Assembly (NCBI RefSeq): GCF_947507565.1
Contig: NC_089190.1
Span: 1,798,001 to 1,862,000, forward strand
Source: Oscarella lobularis
Lineage: Eukaryota; Porifera; Homoscleromorpha; Homosclerophorida; Oscarellidae
Length of the DNA stretch: 64,000 nucleotides
Direction: 5' to 3'
Shown here: positions 44,940 to 58,800 of the stretch, in pieces
Layout of the letters: the number at the start of each line of letters is the position of its first letter
Numbering within the stretch: position 1 is the stretch's first letter
Notes under the pieces: generated by a model
Database searches by the model: none
Told to the model about the DNA's origin: nothing
What the model saw: only the letters and a program-made list of their open reading frames with translations
Translations under genes and position numbers: made by a program

Positions 44940-47900
44940 TCATGTCAGATCGTAGGCAAGACGATCGGGAGCCGCCTTGCTCTGTAAACGTCTCGTCTTT
45001 TCGCGCTTATTTCGATTGTGATGCTTTCGCCACGGTTTTGACGATCGCATCGACGCAACGTCGTCATCGTCATCGTCGTCGCCGACTCGTTCAGACGAAA
45101 CGTGCCGGCCGACGCCAGACGGACGAGAAAAGCTTCGCGTCCCATTAACTCCCTTGCTAATCGCAACAACCGAATCCTGTTGCGCCAAAATAGAAAGCGG
45201 TTACAGTATTAGTCAAGGAGCCCCCCTCCCCCTCCCTCTACGAGACGGAATCGGTTTAGGAATTACACGGTTAGGTCTCTAAGTGTTAGTCTGGAACGAA
45301 GTGGAAGTGTTCATTAAGACCAATCACTTTTTTTTCCTTGGAAGCGGCTTTCATTTCCGAAAGCTGCGGGGGTACCTGCTAAACTTCCTGCAAACGCACT
45401 AACGCGGAATCTAAGTCAGACGTCATTTTTCTATAGGAAAGTATTGACTTCCTTAGTCATACATAGTACACGTAAAACTCACCGCACCTTGACCCACGGT
45501 ATTCATTATTTATATAAATTGAGGGGGCCCCTTCCGTGTTTACCTGGCTAAAGAAAGCCTCGTCGACGTCATTGACGTATCTCGGTCGTTGCTATATAAA
45601 ATTGCTGAGTCGCCCTGCGAACATCTGTGCAAAACAAATTGAATTTACCCTTAGAGTCACTTCCTCGACGTCTCGCGCGAGAGATTTGGCGGTCTCTTTA
45701 TCCGGATCCGAGTCGCGTCTGTTAAATTGCTTAGGATCGACATCTGGCGGTGGATGGCAGTAGAGAAGTTTTCCCTAATTAATTAGGCCAATTTTTTGCT
45801 TTTATTCTATTTGCCCGTCGTTCTCTCACGTTGACGTAATCCTTGAGAATGTATCGAGCCGATCGCGAACAGTCCGGTTGCCCGTGTGCCGTCATAAAGC
45901 CTCGCATATCTCGAGAAGAAATACGTAACGCGGTTTATAATAATAGGAGAACGCCGGTACGACTTCCGCATTCACGGAAGTCATGCTGACGTCCGAAAGG
46001 GTTTATTAATAAATCCCTTTTTTGTCTGTCAAGAGACGATGAGAAAAAGGGGGAAAAGAGCTTACATCCGTAGGCTTTCAATAGTTCGTTTGCGCGCGGA
46101 GGGCGGTTGGGGTCTTCGCCTTCGGCCGGTTGGACGAGATAGAAACCGTAGGTGCGTTCGAGAATAGCGCGTGGAATATTCTGACAAACCTGCGTGCGTG
46201 CGAGCGTGCATAGGTAAGCATCAAAACTGCTAAGGTACCGTATAGCCGAAAATTTTAGAGGTTTTAATTTTCGGCTATGCGGGCGGCTTGCCTTACGAGA
46301 GACACGGGCCCCGTGTGATCGCGCATCTGGTCGATAGGAAGAATTCCGCTGCACACCATATCCGCTTTCGTGGAAAGAAACGTAGGAAAAACCAAACCGG
46401 GACAGTCGCACAGACACAGAGACTTATCAATAAAGAGAGTCTACGGAGAGAGGTACAGTTAGAGGGGGGATTACGTGCAGATGACGTCTTACCTGGAAGT
46501 GTTTCGTGCGTCCTGGAGTCGCCGAAACGGGAACGCGTTTCGTTTGTAGAAGGGAATTTATAGTCGAGCTCTTTCCCACGTTGGGATAGCCAACCTGAAG
46601 GGAAAGCGCTGCTTTTCTTGAGGATTATTCTTCAAGGAAAGGATCTCACCAGTCCCACAGTTAGCACATCCTCGCCTAAATAAAATATACTGTCGTTAAA
46701 AGTTAGGCTAGGTCCCCTCTCACTGTAATACCTTTGATGTGATAGGACCGAAAGAAGTCGACCAATTCTTCTCTACTAAGAATTGGAGCCGATTCTTCTT
46801 TCGTGTCTGGTTTTGAAACGTCAGATGAACTTGGTCGCGGTCTCGTTCCATCCGACGTTTCTTCCGTCTCGCCGTCTGACGACGACGACGACGCGGAATC
46901 GTCGTCGCTTGTATCATCGTCGCTGGTCTCGCACTTGGCAGTTTCTCTGCTCGCTTCTTCGAGCGCAGAAAAGAACGCCACGGTAGTTTCGTGCTCGCGA
47001 AAATACTCAAGCCAAAGCGCTCTGAGAAACTCCGCTATATTTCGACGCGAAACGAGTCCATAAACGAATTACCGTTGTTCCGGAGTCAATAAATCCGATT
47101 TGTTGAGAAGCAGCAAGCTCTGTTTCCGACTATCAATTTCTTTGACGTACTTCTCCTTGGAAGATTAATTAAAATGACAGGGGAAGTATGGACATATGGA
47201 AATCGACTACCAAATCCTTGCAGTAAAACAGCAAGGGATTTCTTGCGTCCACAATCTGAACTACTAAGTCACTAAAAGAGACGCTGTATGAAAAATTGAT
47301 CTATATCCCCCCATGTACCTTCTCTCAACAACGCGCCACAGTTGACGCCAGAAGGCAAGATTCTTTTCGAAAGGCGTCATTATCAAAGCTTCGTTTTCTT
47401 GCAATCTTATTACAGAATTTATTAACGTTTAATTAAGGGATTTTGAGGCGAATCACTTTGCTAGCTGTCTTCTCCATTCCAAAAATCGATCTCGTTCCTT
47501 GAGATCCAACTCCTCTGCGCTCATCTCTTCGGTCCACGACGGCCTATATGATGTCAGTTTTTGACTGCATTGTTTTCTGGGTGTACGAGACCTTCGAGGA
47601 ATTGTCATAAATTCCTTATTCTCTTCCTGAGCCGAGGCAATTGCTATAGCCTCTTCTCGCGTTGGCAATCCGTCAGTACGACTCCCTGTCACAACGGTGA
47701 CGTCCAATTTTTCTAAACAAAAGAGTTAACTCAAATTAATTTCGACTTTAAACGAGCACCAGCGATGAACTCGGTTCCGGCCATTTGAGCCGTTCTGAGG
47801 AAGCTATCGAGGCTGCTTTCCTCTGTGACTGACGTTAGGCCATAGGCGGGACCCTCGCTTTCCTTTAGATCGCTAGTATGAAGCTTAGGGAGACGACAAT

Positions 47901-48029
47901 CGCAATTCCGTTGCTTTCACAACAATCGCATTGGCCTACCCAACTCCCATCTGACTTCTTTATCCCCTTATGACGATCTTTTATTAACTGACGACCAAGT
48001 CCGGCCGATTTTTTGGACTTTCGACCCAT
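44940..48029 (-). CDS. LSG1: Large subunit GTPase 1 (60S maturation)
   Basis: Cytoplasmic circularly permuted GTPase that releases NMD3 from pre-60S ribosomes. ATG at 48027-48029: [20 protein letters not shown], then exon 2 [28 protein letters not shown] and AGTEFIA, all as in LSG1. Later: [37 protein letters not shown]; an acidic Ser-rich insert (46703-46981) with [14 protein letters not shown]. The G1 exon is [34 protein letters not shown], followed by [36 protein letters not shown]-terminal blocks are [60 protein letters not shown] and [18 protein letters not shown]. Stop at 44940-44942. Shares a 242-bp divergent promoter region with mitofusin. Confidence 0.93.
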
Positions 48030-48271
48030 GGTATTAGGCAATCAGGAACTAGAGTTACGTAGGATCGTAGGCCTACTAATGTTTACGTTTACGGCAGTGC
48101 AGTTCTGTGGATTGCTGCGGAAAACGCCTTTATTGCCGCCTAAAAATGTACTACTACATCTCGAGAACGTCTACTATTGACTTCGGTGTAATATTAGCGA
48201 AGAAACTAGAGGGCAAACCACTGCCGTAACTCCAACGCTACGTGCGCTAAAAAAGTCGAAAGTTCGTACAC

Positions 48272-51231
48272 ATGGCAGAATCTAGCCTGACTTGGAAGCC
48301 GCAAGATGATCCCTCGAGAGAAAAGAAAGCCTTTTATCGATCTTCATCAGTAGCAACGGTCGCCGGTATGCCGTCTCACTCTCTCGCAGTAAAACCCAAA
48401 CCGCGCGAATCGGACCCCTTACGCCGCTTCGGCGAGGCGAAGAAGAGAGCGAGCGATCTCTTCAACCGTCTCGAGAACGTCCTCAGCCGCACGCTGGCGA
48501 TCTTTCGCAAAAGCGAGCGCTCGGACGAGATAGCCGAAGTGGAAACGTTCGCGAATCAAGTCAAAGGGATACGCGACGTAATCGGACGCGATTCGATGAA
48601 AGTCGTCTTTTTCGGTCGAACGAGCAACGGAAAGAGCAGCTGCATCAACGCAATGCTTCACCAGTCCATTCTTCCGTCCGGCATCGGGCACACGACGAGC
48701 TGCTTCTGTTCCGTTCAGGGAACGGATAGTCCGGATGCGCCCTACCTGCTCACTTCCGGGTCGAACGAGCGACAGAATGTCGAGACGGTGCAGCAGTTGG
48801 CGAGCTCTTTGCAGGAGACGTCGCTGCAGCACGAGAGTATGGTGCAAGTTTTTTGGCCGAGGGAAAGGTGAGATGACCAATATCCCATAATTAATTAAGC
48901 ATTTGCTTATTAATTTTTTAATAGGTGTCGGTTGCTCAAGGAGGACGTTGAGCTTGTCGACAGGCACGCGATGTTAATCAATTTTGATGTTCTTTTTTAT
49001 TTACTTTGTTCAGTCCTGGTATTGATATCAGTCCCGATTCCGATACTTGGATTGATAAGATTTGCTTGGATGCTGACGTTTTCGTTTTGGTTTCCAATGC
49101 CGAGTCGACTCTCATGACAACGGTGAGTGCTAGGGAACTCGTAGCTTAAAGACAAGATACGTCTTCGTATAGGAAAAACAATTTTTTCACAAAGTCAGCA
49201 ATCGACTTTCGAAACCCAACGTTTTTATTTTGAACAATCGATGGGACGCGTCGGCTGGCGAAGATCAGGAGACGATGAGAAAAGTTTGCACTCACTACGG
49301 GAGTTTCTGTGACGTTGCGTCTAGACTCTCTCGTTCTTAGGTTCGGGAGCAGCACTTGAGAAAGGATAAAGATTTCCTCGTAAACGAACTTCGCGTTGTG
49401 GAGAAAACGATGGCAGAAGATCGAGTCTTCTTTGTTTCGGCGAAAGAAGTTGGTGCTCTTGAATGATTTTTGGCCATCAATTCACTAATCAACCTGGTGG
49501 GACTAGGTGCTACAATCTAGGACCGAAGGATTTGACAGTTTGACGGCAGAAGGCTCTCACGATAGACTGAGAGAATTTGAAACATTTGAAAAGAAATTTG
49601 AGGTATGCAACAGAGACAGAGGCGTATCTTGTTATTGATTGAATTTTTTTATATAAGGCATGTTTGTCCCAATCGGCAATAAGCACCAAATTCAAACAGC
49701 ACGTCATCAACGGTCGGCACATAAGCGAAAAGACGGAAAAGATGCTTATCAATATGAAATCAACTGCCGAAGCGAGAAAGTAAAGAAAAACGCATTTTGA
49801 TACCCTTCACGCTACATTCTCTACGTCTCAAGATCCCAATGCAAAGATGCGCTAAAAGACCGACACGAGGAAATAGCGAAAATCGACCGCACGAGGAAAA
49901 ACTCGCAAAAGGAATGGGAACAGAAAATAATGGAAACGACTTCGGGAGTCCACGACCTGGTACGATCATCATTCTCTTAGATACGAACGCGTGGACTGTC
50001 TCGTAGGTGAAAGAAGCATTGAAAACGGAAATTCAACGTCTTCGAGAACTCGTCAACGGATACTCGGCTAATCCTTTCTCAGTCAACAACCTTGACACTT
50101 ATAACGAGGTACGACTTAATTAGGACCTTGTTCCTCTATTTCTATCTCTTCTTTCAGGGTCTCTGTGGTCATCTGGAGTCTCAGTTCGATCAGAAGATGA
50201 TGGCTTCGTGCAATAGCTCCGTTTCGCAGTTGATGCGACAGGCTCAACAAGAGATGCTCTGCACTGTCCAGTCTGCTATTCCTCAACATCTTCAAATGGA
50301 CACATCAAACGTCGTCTCGTCGCAAGACGTCGTGCTTTGCTATGAACTCGATTTTGGGGAGATCTGCGCCAGGTTTCAGCCTGATTTGAAGTTCAAGTTT
50401 TCGTGGGGTATGACGATATTGCGTCATTGGCTGGGACCGCAGGTCGTTGCGGGAAACGCAGTGCCGGTAGAAACAGTAAGTTAAAAACGTGACTTTTGTT
50501 TTTAATATTACATTTTGTTGAGGATGCGCCTTCGTTTGCTCTTTGGATGTCCCAGAAAATCACGGCGCAATCTGTGTGGCCCGCCATTACAGTGGGAGCA
50601 GCTGTAATATAGGAAATATGGGGTTTCTCTTGTACGCCCGGCTACTGCAGCGCCTTTTTGTTCTTCAGATATGGCAAACGATAGGATGGAAAGTGGCTGC
50701 GACGCTTGGCTTGGGATTACTGTGCTTATACGGTTACGAGAGGTTATGTTGGACAACGAGGGTGCAGGAGAACGCTTTCAAGGAACAGGTATTATAATGC
50801 GGATGACGTATCGGCGGTTGATTGATTGATCGATTGATTGATTGATGTCGCTAGTTTGTTGGTTATACGGCTGATAAGCTTGGTACTGTGGTGACTATGA
50901 AGAGCAGAGATTGCAAGCAGCAGGTGGACAGGTAAGGGATTGTTTTTTTGTGTGGTCTTCTGAATATTTTTCTCTGTATAGAGAACTGATTAAGTCGGTT
51001 TCTCATCTCAAGGGCATACTTGGGGACGCGTTGAAGCAGCTCGATGATGACGTGAGTAAGTTGGAAAGAGATATTGACGTCAGTACGGAGTTGGAAAAGA
51101 AAGCCAACGGACACATGTGAGCCAAATTTCTCTATTATATAATCAACTATTTTCGGTTTAGATTTGACATGGAAACGTTTAGAAGTGAATTTGAGAAATT
51201 TTCACGTAACTATCTCGAAGAGGAAGAATAG
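48272..51231 (+). CDS. MFN: Mitofusin, outer-mitochondrial-membrane fusion GTPase
   Basis: Dynamin-family GTPase that tethers and fuses mitochondria. ATG 48272; G1 is [18 protein letters not shown]2 region [10 protein letters not shown]3 [18 protein letters not shown]4 [17 protein letters not shown], followed by [26 protein letters not shown]. Then the helical-bundle region, and near 50160-50470 [34 protein letters not shown]. The paired membrane region includes [33 protein letters not shown], then the HR2 coiled coil ending YLEEEE, TAG at 51229-51231. The G3 aspartate codon is followed by an intron (48964-49013, 50 bp) that starts with GC rather than GT. A single animal mitofusin, equally similar to MFN1 and MFN2. 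Confidence 0.93.
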
Positions 51232-51284
51232 GCCAAGTGCCTGAACAGATACACTGCGCATGCCTACCTTAGAGATTCTTCGAA

Positions 51285-53473
51285 ATGGACGATATTGAAG
51301 ATATTACTCTTTCTCTCGACGACACGGCTCGAGTTTCGAACAAGAAACACGTTCTATCGCGAAAGCTGCGCTCGACGACGTCAGACGAGCCGAATTTGAC
51401 GCAGTCGAATATTCCCGGATTGGAGACGATCTACATGAAAACGTGGGGCTGTTCGCACAACAGCAGCGACGGAGAGTACATGGCAGGCCAATTGGCATCA
51501 TTCGGCTACACGATAACCGGTATACGCCTACGAAAAGACGAGAAAATCGAACAGGGAGTCACGCCTCCTCTAGATAACCCGGAAGCTGCTCGTCTTTGGG
51601 TTCTAAACAGTTGCACGGTGAAAAGTCCATCGGAGGATGGATTCGTAAATGCGGTGCGAAGTGCCAAAGACATGGGAAAAGAAGTCGTCTTGGCTGGATG
51701 CGTGCCCCAGGCGCAGAAGAATCACAGAGCGCTCAAGGGACTTAGTGTCGTTGGAGTAATAATGAGATTATTTAATTTGAAGTGATTTGTTTTGATTCTT
51801 TGTTCTGTAGGTTCAGCAAATAGACCGGATTGTTGAAGTGGTCGAAGAAACTCTCAAAGGCGATAGATGCATATATATCTTTATAGAAAATCATCCCCCT
51901 CTGTAGGAAATACCGTTCGTTTGTTTGGGAGTAAGAGAAAGGACGGTCGTCGAGTGGGCGGAGCCGATTTAGCCTTGCCTAAAATCAGACGCAATCCGCT
52001 AATTGAGATTATTGCAATTAACACAGGGTACGTATACAAATGCAAATGAGGAGTTGAAAAAAGATCGACTTGTACTTAGTTGTCTCAATCATTGTACCTA
52101 TTGTAAGACGAAGCAAGCGCGCGGGGATTTGGCCAGCTATTTGCCTGAGAGCATTGTTGCTCGAGCAGAGCAATCCTTCGAAGGCAAAGAATTGATGCGT
52201 GCATCAGCATACACGTTGACGTGATAACTTTTAGAGGGCGTTTGCGAGATTTGGCTGACCAGTGAAGATACAGGGGCCTACGGTCGAGATATTGGGAGCT
52301 CCATTCCCGAGTTGCTGTGGCAACTCGTAGAGGTGATTCCTGACGGAGCCATGCTTCGGCTTGGAATGACGAATCCGCCTTACATTTTAGACCATCTTGA
52401 GGTAGCTAATAGATAGTTGAAAGTATACTCCACAAATTGTTTTTGTAGGAAATGGCAAAGCTATTAGCTCATCCGCGGGTTTACTCATTTTTACATATAC
52501 CCGTGCAGTCAGCTTCAGATAGTGTCTTAGCTAACATGAAGAGAGAGTACACTGCTGCCGAATTTCGACGCGTAGTAGATTTTCTCAAGGAGAAGTAAGG
52601 GACACCACTCGCGTTTCTAGTTTCTAATGTTTTGTTTTCAAGGGTGCCCGGTATTACCATAGCAACTGATGTTATATGCGGATTTCCTGGAGAAACAGAA
52701 GAGGTGTAACCGTGTTATCTCATTGCGTCTTTACTCTATGAGAACGTGACGGCGTTTTTTTTTCTTCAAAGGATTTTGAAGAGACTGTTCAGCTAGTTCG
52801 AGATTATCAATTTCCCAGTCTTTTCATCAATCAGTTCTATCCTCGTCCTGGAACTCCTGCAGCCAGAATGAAAAGACTTCCCACGGAAGAGGTATCTATG
52901 TATACATACTAATGCCCATATGGCCACAACGTTGCATTTTTTTCTCTCCAGGTGAAAAGACGAACGCGAGAAATATCCAAAGTGTTTCAGTCTTACCATC
53001 CATATGACCACAAAGTCTTAATCAGAAGGGAGCTTTTGTCTTCATTGAGTTCACTTTGCGTTCATCTAGCTTGGCGAAATTCAGGAGGTTCTAGTCACGG
53101 AAGAAGCGCGAGACAAGAAAAACTACGTGGCCCATAACAAATTCTACGAACAAGTGACGTCAAACAGCAAGAAATTCGATAACCTATTATTGATTTTTTA
53201 CAGGTACTAGTTCCCCAAGACGATTCCCTCCTGGGAAAACGAATCCGAGTGAAGATCACCGAAACAGGCAAGCACTATCTAGTGGGAAAGATTCTCAATG
53301 AATCCGCGACCCGCACCGCATTATCAAAGCCCCTGCGAAAGGGCGCAGTTAGTGGATTAGCATATCAAATAAGAAACAACTCAACCAACGATAAAAATAA
53401 TCCATCTTTATCAATAGGTCTTCTTCTTACGGCTTTTCTATTAGGCTTAGTATCTATCTACTTCGTCATATGA
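51285..53473 (+). CDS. CDKAL1: CDKAL1, tRNA-A37 threonylcarbamoyladenosine methylthiotransferase
   Basis: Radical-SAM enzyme adding the 2-methylthio group to t6A37 of tRNA-Lys. ATG 51285. The N-terminal MTTase domain has its three cluster cysteines in [30 protein letters not shown] and [10 protein letters not shown]. The radical-SAM motif C-x3-C-x2-C is [15 protein letters not shown], assembled across the intron near 52028-52079. Next come [55 protein letters not shown] and [23 protein letters not shown] region ([20 protein letters not shown]) follows. The C-terminus is a hydrophobic tail anchor ([22 protein letters not shown]), which places it on the ER as in vertebrates. TGA at 53471-53473. 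Only 53 bp separate it from MFN; its stop is 36 bp from the convergent receptor gene. Confidence 0.94.
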
Positions 53474-53509
53474 GTTTATCCTCTAAACGATTTACATGAC
53501 GTCATAATA

Positions 53510-54865
53510 TTACGCATTCTCGTAGACGTCGTCCTCTTGCGGCGCGTTTTGATACACGTCGTCTTCTGTCACATTCATGTTCTGATATGCGTCGTCCTCT
53601 TCGAGATCGGCGACGTTCAGGTTCTGATAATCGTTGTCTTCTTCTGAATTCGCGTTCTGATACACCTTGTCTTCCTCTAGCCGTTTTTCTGAACTCCCCG
53701 CCGCTCCTAACCACTCGTCGGCGTTCGCGTAACCGCCGTCTTCGGTCGGGTTTTCGTTCTGTACGTTCACGTATCCGGGACCATTTTTCGACCTCGTGGC
53801 TTCAACTGATTCGTAATCTTCTACTTGGCATTCGGCCCCGCCAACCAGCTCCAGGTACCGATGCTCTTCTTTGTTAGTACGCGCTCGTTTCTCGGGCGGC
53901 AAATTGGATTTCTTCCCCTTTTCGTCGACGTAGCACGGACTGCCCTCTTTCCCTTTCGATTTCGTTTTTTTACGTGCTTTCGCGTCATCCGGTAAAGGCG
54001 GCAGCGGTATTTCGCCGTCGCGCGGCGCCTTCTTTTTTCGGCTGAAAAAGAAGGACCACGCGGGTTTCTGCGCAACGTACGTGTACTCTGCGTCCTCTCC
54101 GCCTACGCCTTCCGTTCGAGGCAACGTCTTCGCCTTTCGTTCGGACGGACTTCGTCTAGTTGCCCTGGAAACAGACAAATCGCGCGTTTAGACGAGAGGG
54201 GCGGGGCATATTAGTGTACAAATGATCACCCTTCGATTTCAAAGTTCCCTAAGCGAAGAGACAATAAAAAAATCTCGTCATCGTCATCGCACTCCCCCCG
54301 CCTCCGAAAACTCACTTTTGCGACGACAGTAACAACAACAGCACGAAATGACTAGAATAATAATGAGAAGACCGCCTCCGCCGCTCGCGGAAGCGACAAT
54401 AATCACGAAGTGACCTTAGAATACGAACGATGCTAAATAGAGACTATGTGTAGGCGGAATTACCCTTGTCAGTGGGAGTAGGTGAAGGAAGTGGCGTTGA
54501 GGCGTTTGTCGTTGAGGTGTTTGTCGTTCGAAGCGACGTCGTTGTCGATATCGTTGTCGACGACGTTGCATTGCTACTTTCGGTTGGTCGTCGTGGCGTT
54601 GGCGTTGGGCCTGAGAACAAAGAAGTTGACCGGAAGTACAGGTGAGACTTCTTTTCTAGATGGGGAGGGTAGGGTCTTTTTTTTGGGGCGGACGGCAAGG
54701 GGAAACATATTTCGTCGAGTGTGTGGTTTCTACGTGGGATGGCGCCTTCTTACCGCGCGTTGTTGACGTGGTGTTCGTGGTGTTCTGTCCTTCGGTCGAT
54801 CCGCGTACACTGACGATCAGAGTTACGACGCTTGTAATTAGTGCCACGTTTGCCATGCGAAGCAT
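53510..54865 (-). CDS. Mucin-like type I membrane protein with repeated YxN motifs
   Basis: Four exons: 54754-54865, about 54432-54615, a membrane exon near 54317-54416, and 53510-54164. The N-terminus is a signal peptide (MANVALITSVVTLIVSVRGS; ATG at 54865 or 54856). The ectodomain is short and almost wholly Ser/Thr/Pro/Asn (NTTNTTSTT, TTISTTTSLRTTNTSTTNAS), so heavily glycosylated with no folded domain. The membrane segment is HFVIIVASASGGGGLLIIILVI followed by SCCCCYCRRK. The about 220-residue tail has YTYV, YLEL and at least seven Y-x-N motifs (YVNV, YANA, YQNA, YQNL, YQNM, YQNA, YENA), five of them in the last 65 residues, spaced by acidic stretches. Y-x-N after phosphorylation is the GRB2 SH2 ligand. 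No known orthologue recognised; a docking receptor is inference. Confidence 0.85.
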
Positions 54866-54954
54866 GGCGCGACACTCTATTCGCGTTTGTAAAGCGCAAT
54901 GGAGCAGTTACGTCAACACGTGATTAGAAACGTCGAGGGGCATGCGCGTGAACG
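54866..54954. promoter_or_regulatory. Divergent promoter, YxN receptor / PDE6D
   Basis: 89 bp between the two start codons. It holds TTACGTCA (54908-54915), a CRE/ATF-like site, immediately followed by CACGTG (54917-54922), an E-box. Role inferred from sequence only. Confidence 0.45.
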
Positions 54955-55696
<742 letters not shown>

Positions 55697-55833
55697 CGGA
55701 ATGTAATGGTCTTTGAACATGCATACGCTGTACATTTAGAATGGGCGAGTCAATATGTGTGTGGTTTGGTGTGGCCATGTGTCCAGGAGCCTGCTGGTGT
55801 GGCCGGTGTGGTCTGTCAGTCGTCGTCGACTGA

Positions 55834-58800
55834 ATGGCACTAGCGCGCGTTTGCGACTCTTGCGTGCGTGGTCGCGTCCGGTCGCGTAACGAAGAAGCGG
55901 TGATGGCCGATCCCTCGTCGGATCGTCTCCCGGCGTCGTCGGACGGACAGTTCTTTCTTCCGGGAGCAGAATCCGAGAGTCAATATGCGATTTTCGCTGG
56001 AAAGGCACCGAACGGAAATGCGAGTACGATTTTTCTCACGTTCCCCAGCCAAAACACTAGTAGAAAAGTCGCTCCGCCTTGTTTCGTGTAGTCCACGAAA
56101 TCGCGCAGCAGTCTTCTACAACAGGCGAGCATCAAACGGCAGAAAAGTCGACCGACGAACCGACCACGCCTACCCGTAAATAATAACATTGACAGTTATT
56201 AGAGCGTAGAGTTTTTCCGTATGCCCCGTCGTAGCTTTGTACGTCAACATACCGCCGAAAAAAGACGACGTCGTTCGAAAAGAGTCACTAGCCTACGACA
56301 GCGTCCTCTTTATCTCTGACGTCAAAGCGACCACGCCCACCGAAGAACCGTCGTCGTCATCAGTCGATTACGAAACGGTCGTCACGAGCCCGTCGCCGTC
56401 ATCCGGCGCCGAAATACGCGGAAAAAAGAGCAGCGTCGTTTATAACGACATTCGAGGCGTCATAGCAACGAGCAGTCCCATAGCAACGGACGGGGAACCG
56501 ACCGAAGTCCGATTCAATCCGTTCTTGTCGCCCGTTCAGCCCTTCACGGCACCGGCTCCCGACGCGGCCACGCCCCCTTCGTCGAAACAAAATCCGGCGG
56601 CACCGACGCGACGGTATACGGAATTGAAGAAGGCGGACGTCGAACCGGAGAACGTCTATGAGCCGGTGACGCCGCGCGAGACGGGCGACGAGTATGAGCC
56701 CGTTGAAGTGAAGTCCAAGCGCGTTACTCCTGAGAATAACGACTATGAGGTCGTTGAGGTTCGACAGAAGGGAGTTTCCGTCGAGGAACTCGACGACGGG
56801 ACGGAATTTCTATCCGAATCCGATTCGTTCGCTTCGGATGAGGTGATCGACGAGTGGCGAGCGGACGAGGGGAATGACGATCGGCAACCGGCTTTGGTTT
56901 TGACGGAAGCGGAGAAGGAGAGGCATCTTCTCTTGCCGAGGTTTTCGGTCGTTCAGGAGCGAGAGGGAAAGCTGGAGCGACGTCGAAGCAATTTGCCGGA
57001 GAATCCGTACTTGAGTCAGGCTCTCATGGAAAAGGTAACGATGTCAATCAAAGGAAAGAGATGCGCAATTCTTCCGCCAATGCCAACGGGACTCGACCGA
57101 GACGCAGTAAGTAGATAAAGGGCCATTTACTATAGTAAGCATCGCCCTATTTTCTCCCCTTAGACCAAACGCTATCTTATACTTGACACGATCATGTCCA
57201 CGGAGCGCAGCTACGTCGATTCCCTGCGACGTCTCGTCGACATGTACGCGACGCCTTTGGCCAGCGAAGGCGGCCACGGCGTGACGCTGAGCGCGGAGAA
57301 AGTCGAGAAGATTTTCCATAAAGTCCGCGAGATTTGGATGCATCACAACATGTTTCTCATCGCTCTGTCGGGCCGAGTGGCCCAATGGCATGCCATGATA
57401 AAAATTGGAGATATATTCGAGGGATCGGTGAGTGGGGGACAAAGATTGAATATGAATATTCGCTCTAGAGCATTTTTCGAATTTTTTTAGTTTAATAAGA
57501 AAATGGTTGCCGACGACTATACGGATTTTATAAACAATTTCGAAATCGCTATGGAGACACTGAATGCAGAATCGTCGCAGAGTCACTCATTTAGAAAATT
57601 TCTCGAAGTAAGTCAGTACCTGGAATGGAATCGTTTTTTGACGTCATAATTACAGGACTGTCGAGCGGTGTCCTCAGACAAATTGGACATAAAGAGTCTC
57701 CTCTTGAAACCGGTGCAACGCTTCCCGCAATTCATTCTTTGTCTACAGGTAGTAATTGATAATGCACACATATAGGCTTTGAATGATTTTTTTGTTATGT
57801 CTTAGGATATGCTTCGCTATTGCAGCGTCGGTCATCCCGATCGCGTTTCACTTCAGCTAGCGTTGACGCGACTCGAGTTTCTCACCGACACGCTCAACGA
57901 GAGAAAACGGGCCATAGAAGCTCGATCGTACGTGCGAGAACTCGACAAGCGAATGACGCATCTTGAACAGGTAAGAGACGACGGAAAAGAGGCTAATTTA
58001 GATTTTTATTTCTTTATTGTTTTTTAGCCACTGCAGCAAAACGAGAGGCGATTTGTCCGGCTTGATTTTGTGGAGCAGCAAGTAGCGCTACGTGTTTCCC
58101 CCACAATATTTCTCTCGATAGGATTTTTTTTATAGATAACGAAAAAAGGTCGAATCGTTGGTCGCCGTTGCTGTTTGTTTATGTTGAACGACGTTCTGGT
58201 TTGTGCGACGCTTCTCAAAGTCAAAGACAAGTGCGTAGTACAAATAATAGATAATTTTTTCTAAGTCGATTGTTTTCTTTTTATTAGGAGAGCTGCTTAT
58301 CACGGCAAATTCAAGTTCAAGTGGATGGTTCCCCTGTCCGACGTAAAGGTCGTCGACGTCGACTACGTTCTTCAGCAGCGTCTAATCGAACGGCAAAATC
58401 TCAAACGCGAGAAATTGAAGCGGCAAAAGTCGCCGTCTTTTCTCGACGCCGACGAGGGCTTGGACGCTCGGAGCTCGCGACTCCGTCAGAAACGGGACGA
58501 TTATCTATCGGATTTTGCAATCGTAAGTCAGATATCCGGTCTCGTGGCTATGCTAAAAGACAAATACAAGGCGAGAAGAAAATTCATAGATAGGTATTCG
58601 TTTTTTTCTCTCTATAAATTTATATAAAGGTTCTCGACGTGGAAAAAACGCGACGATGGTGTCAACGTCTTCAGGAGCGAATCGTCTCGATAGACGAAAA
58701 GATTCGCGAGCAAGAAGGGGGTCGACTTGACATGCTGTTGCCGTCGCATAGGTACGCTTTAAAACAAAGGCGGCGACGAGCGAGAAATAAACACTGGTAC

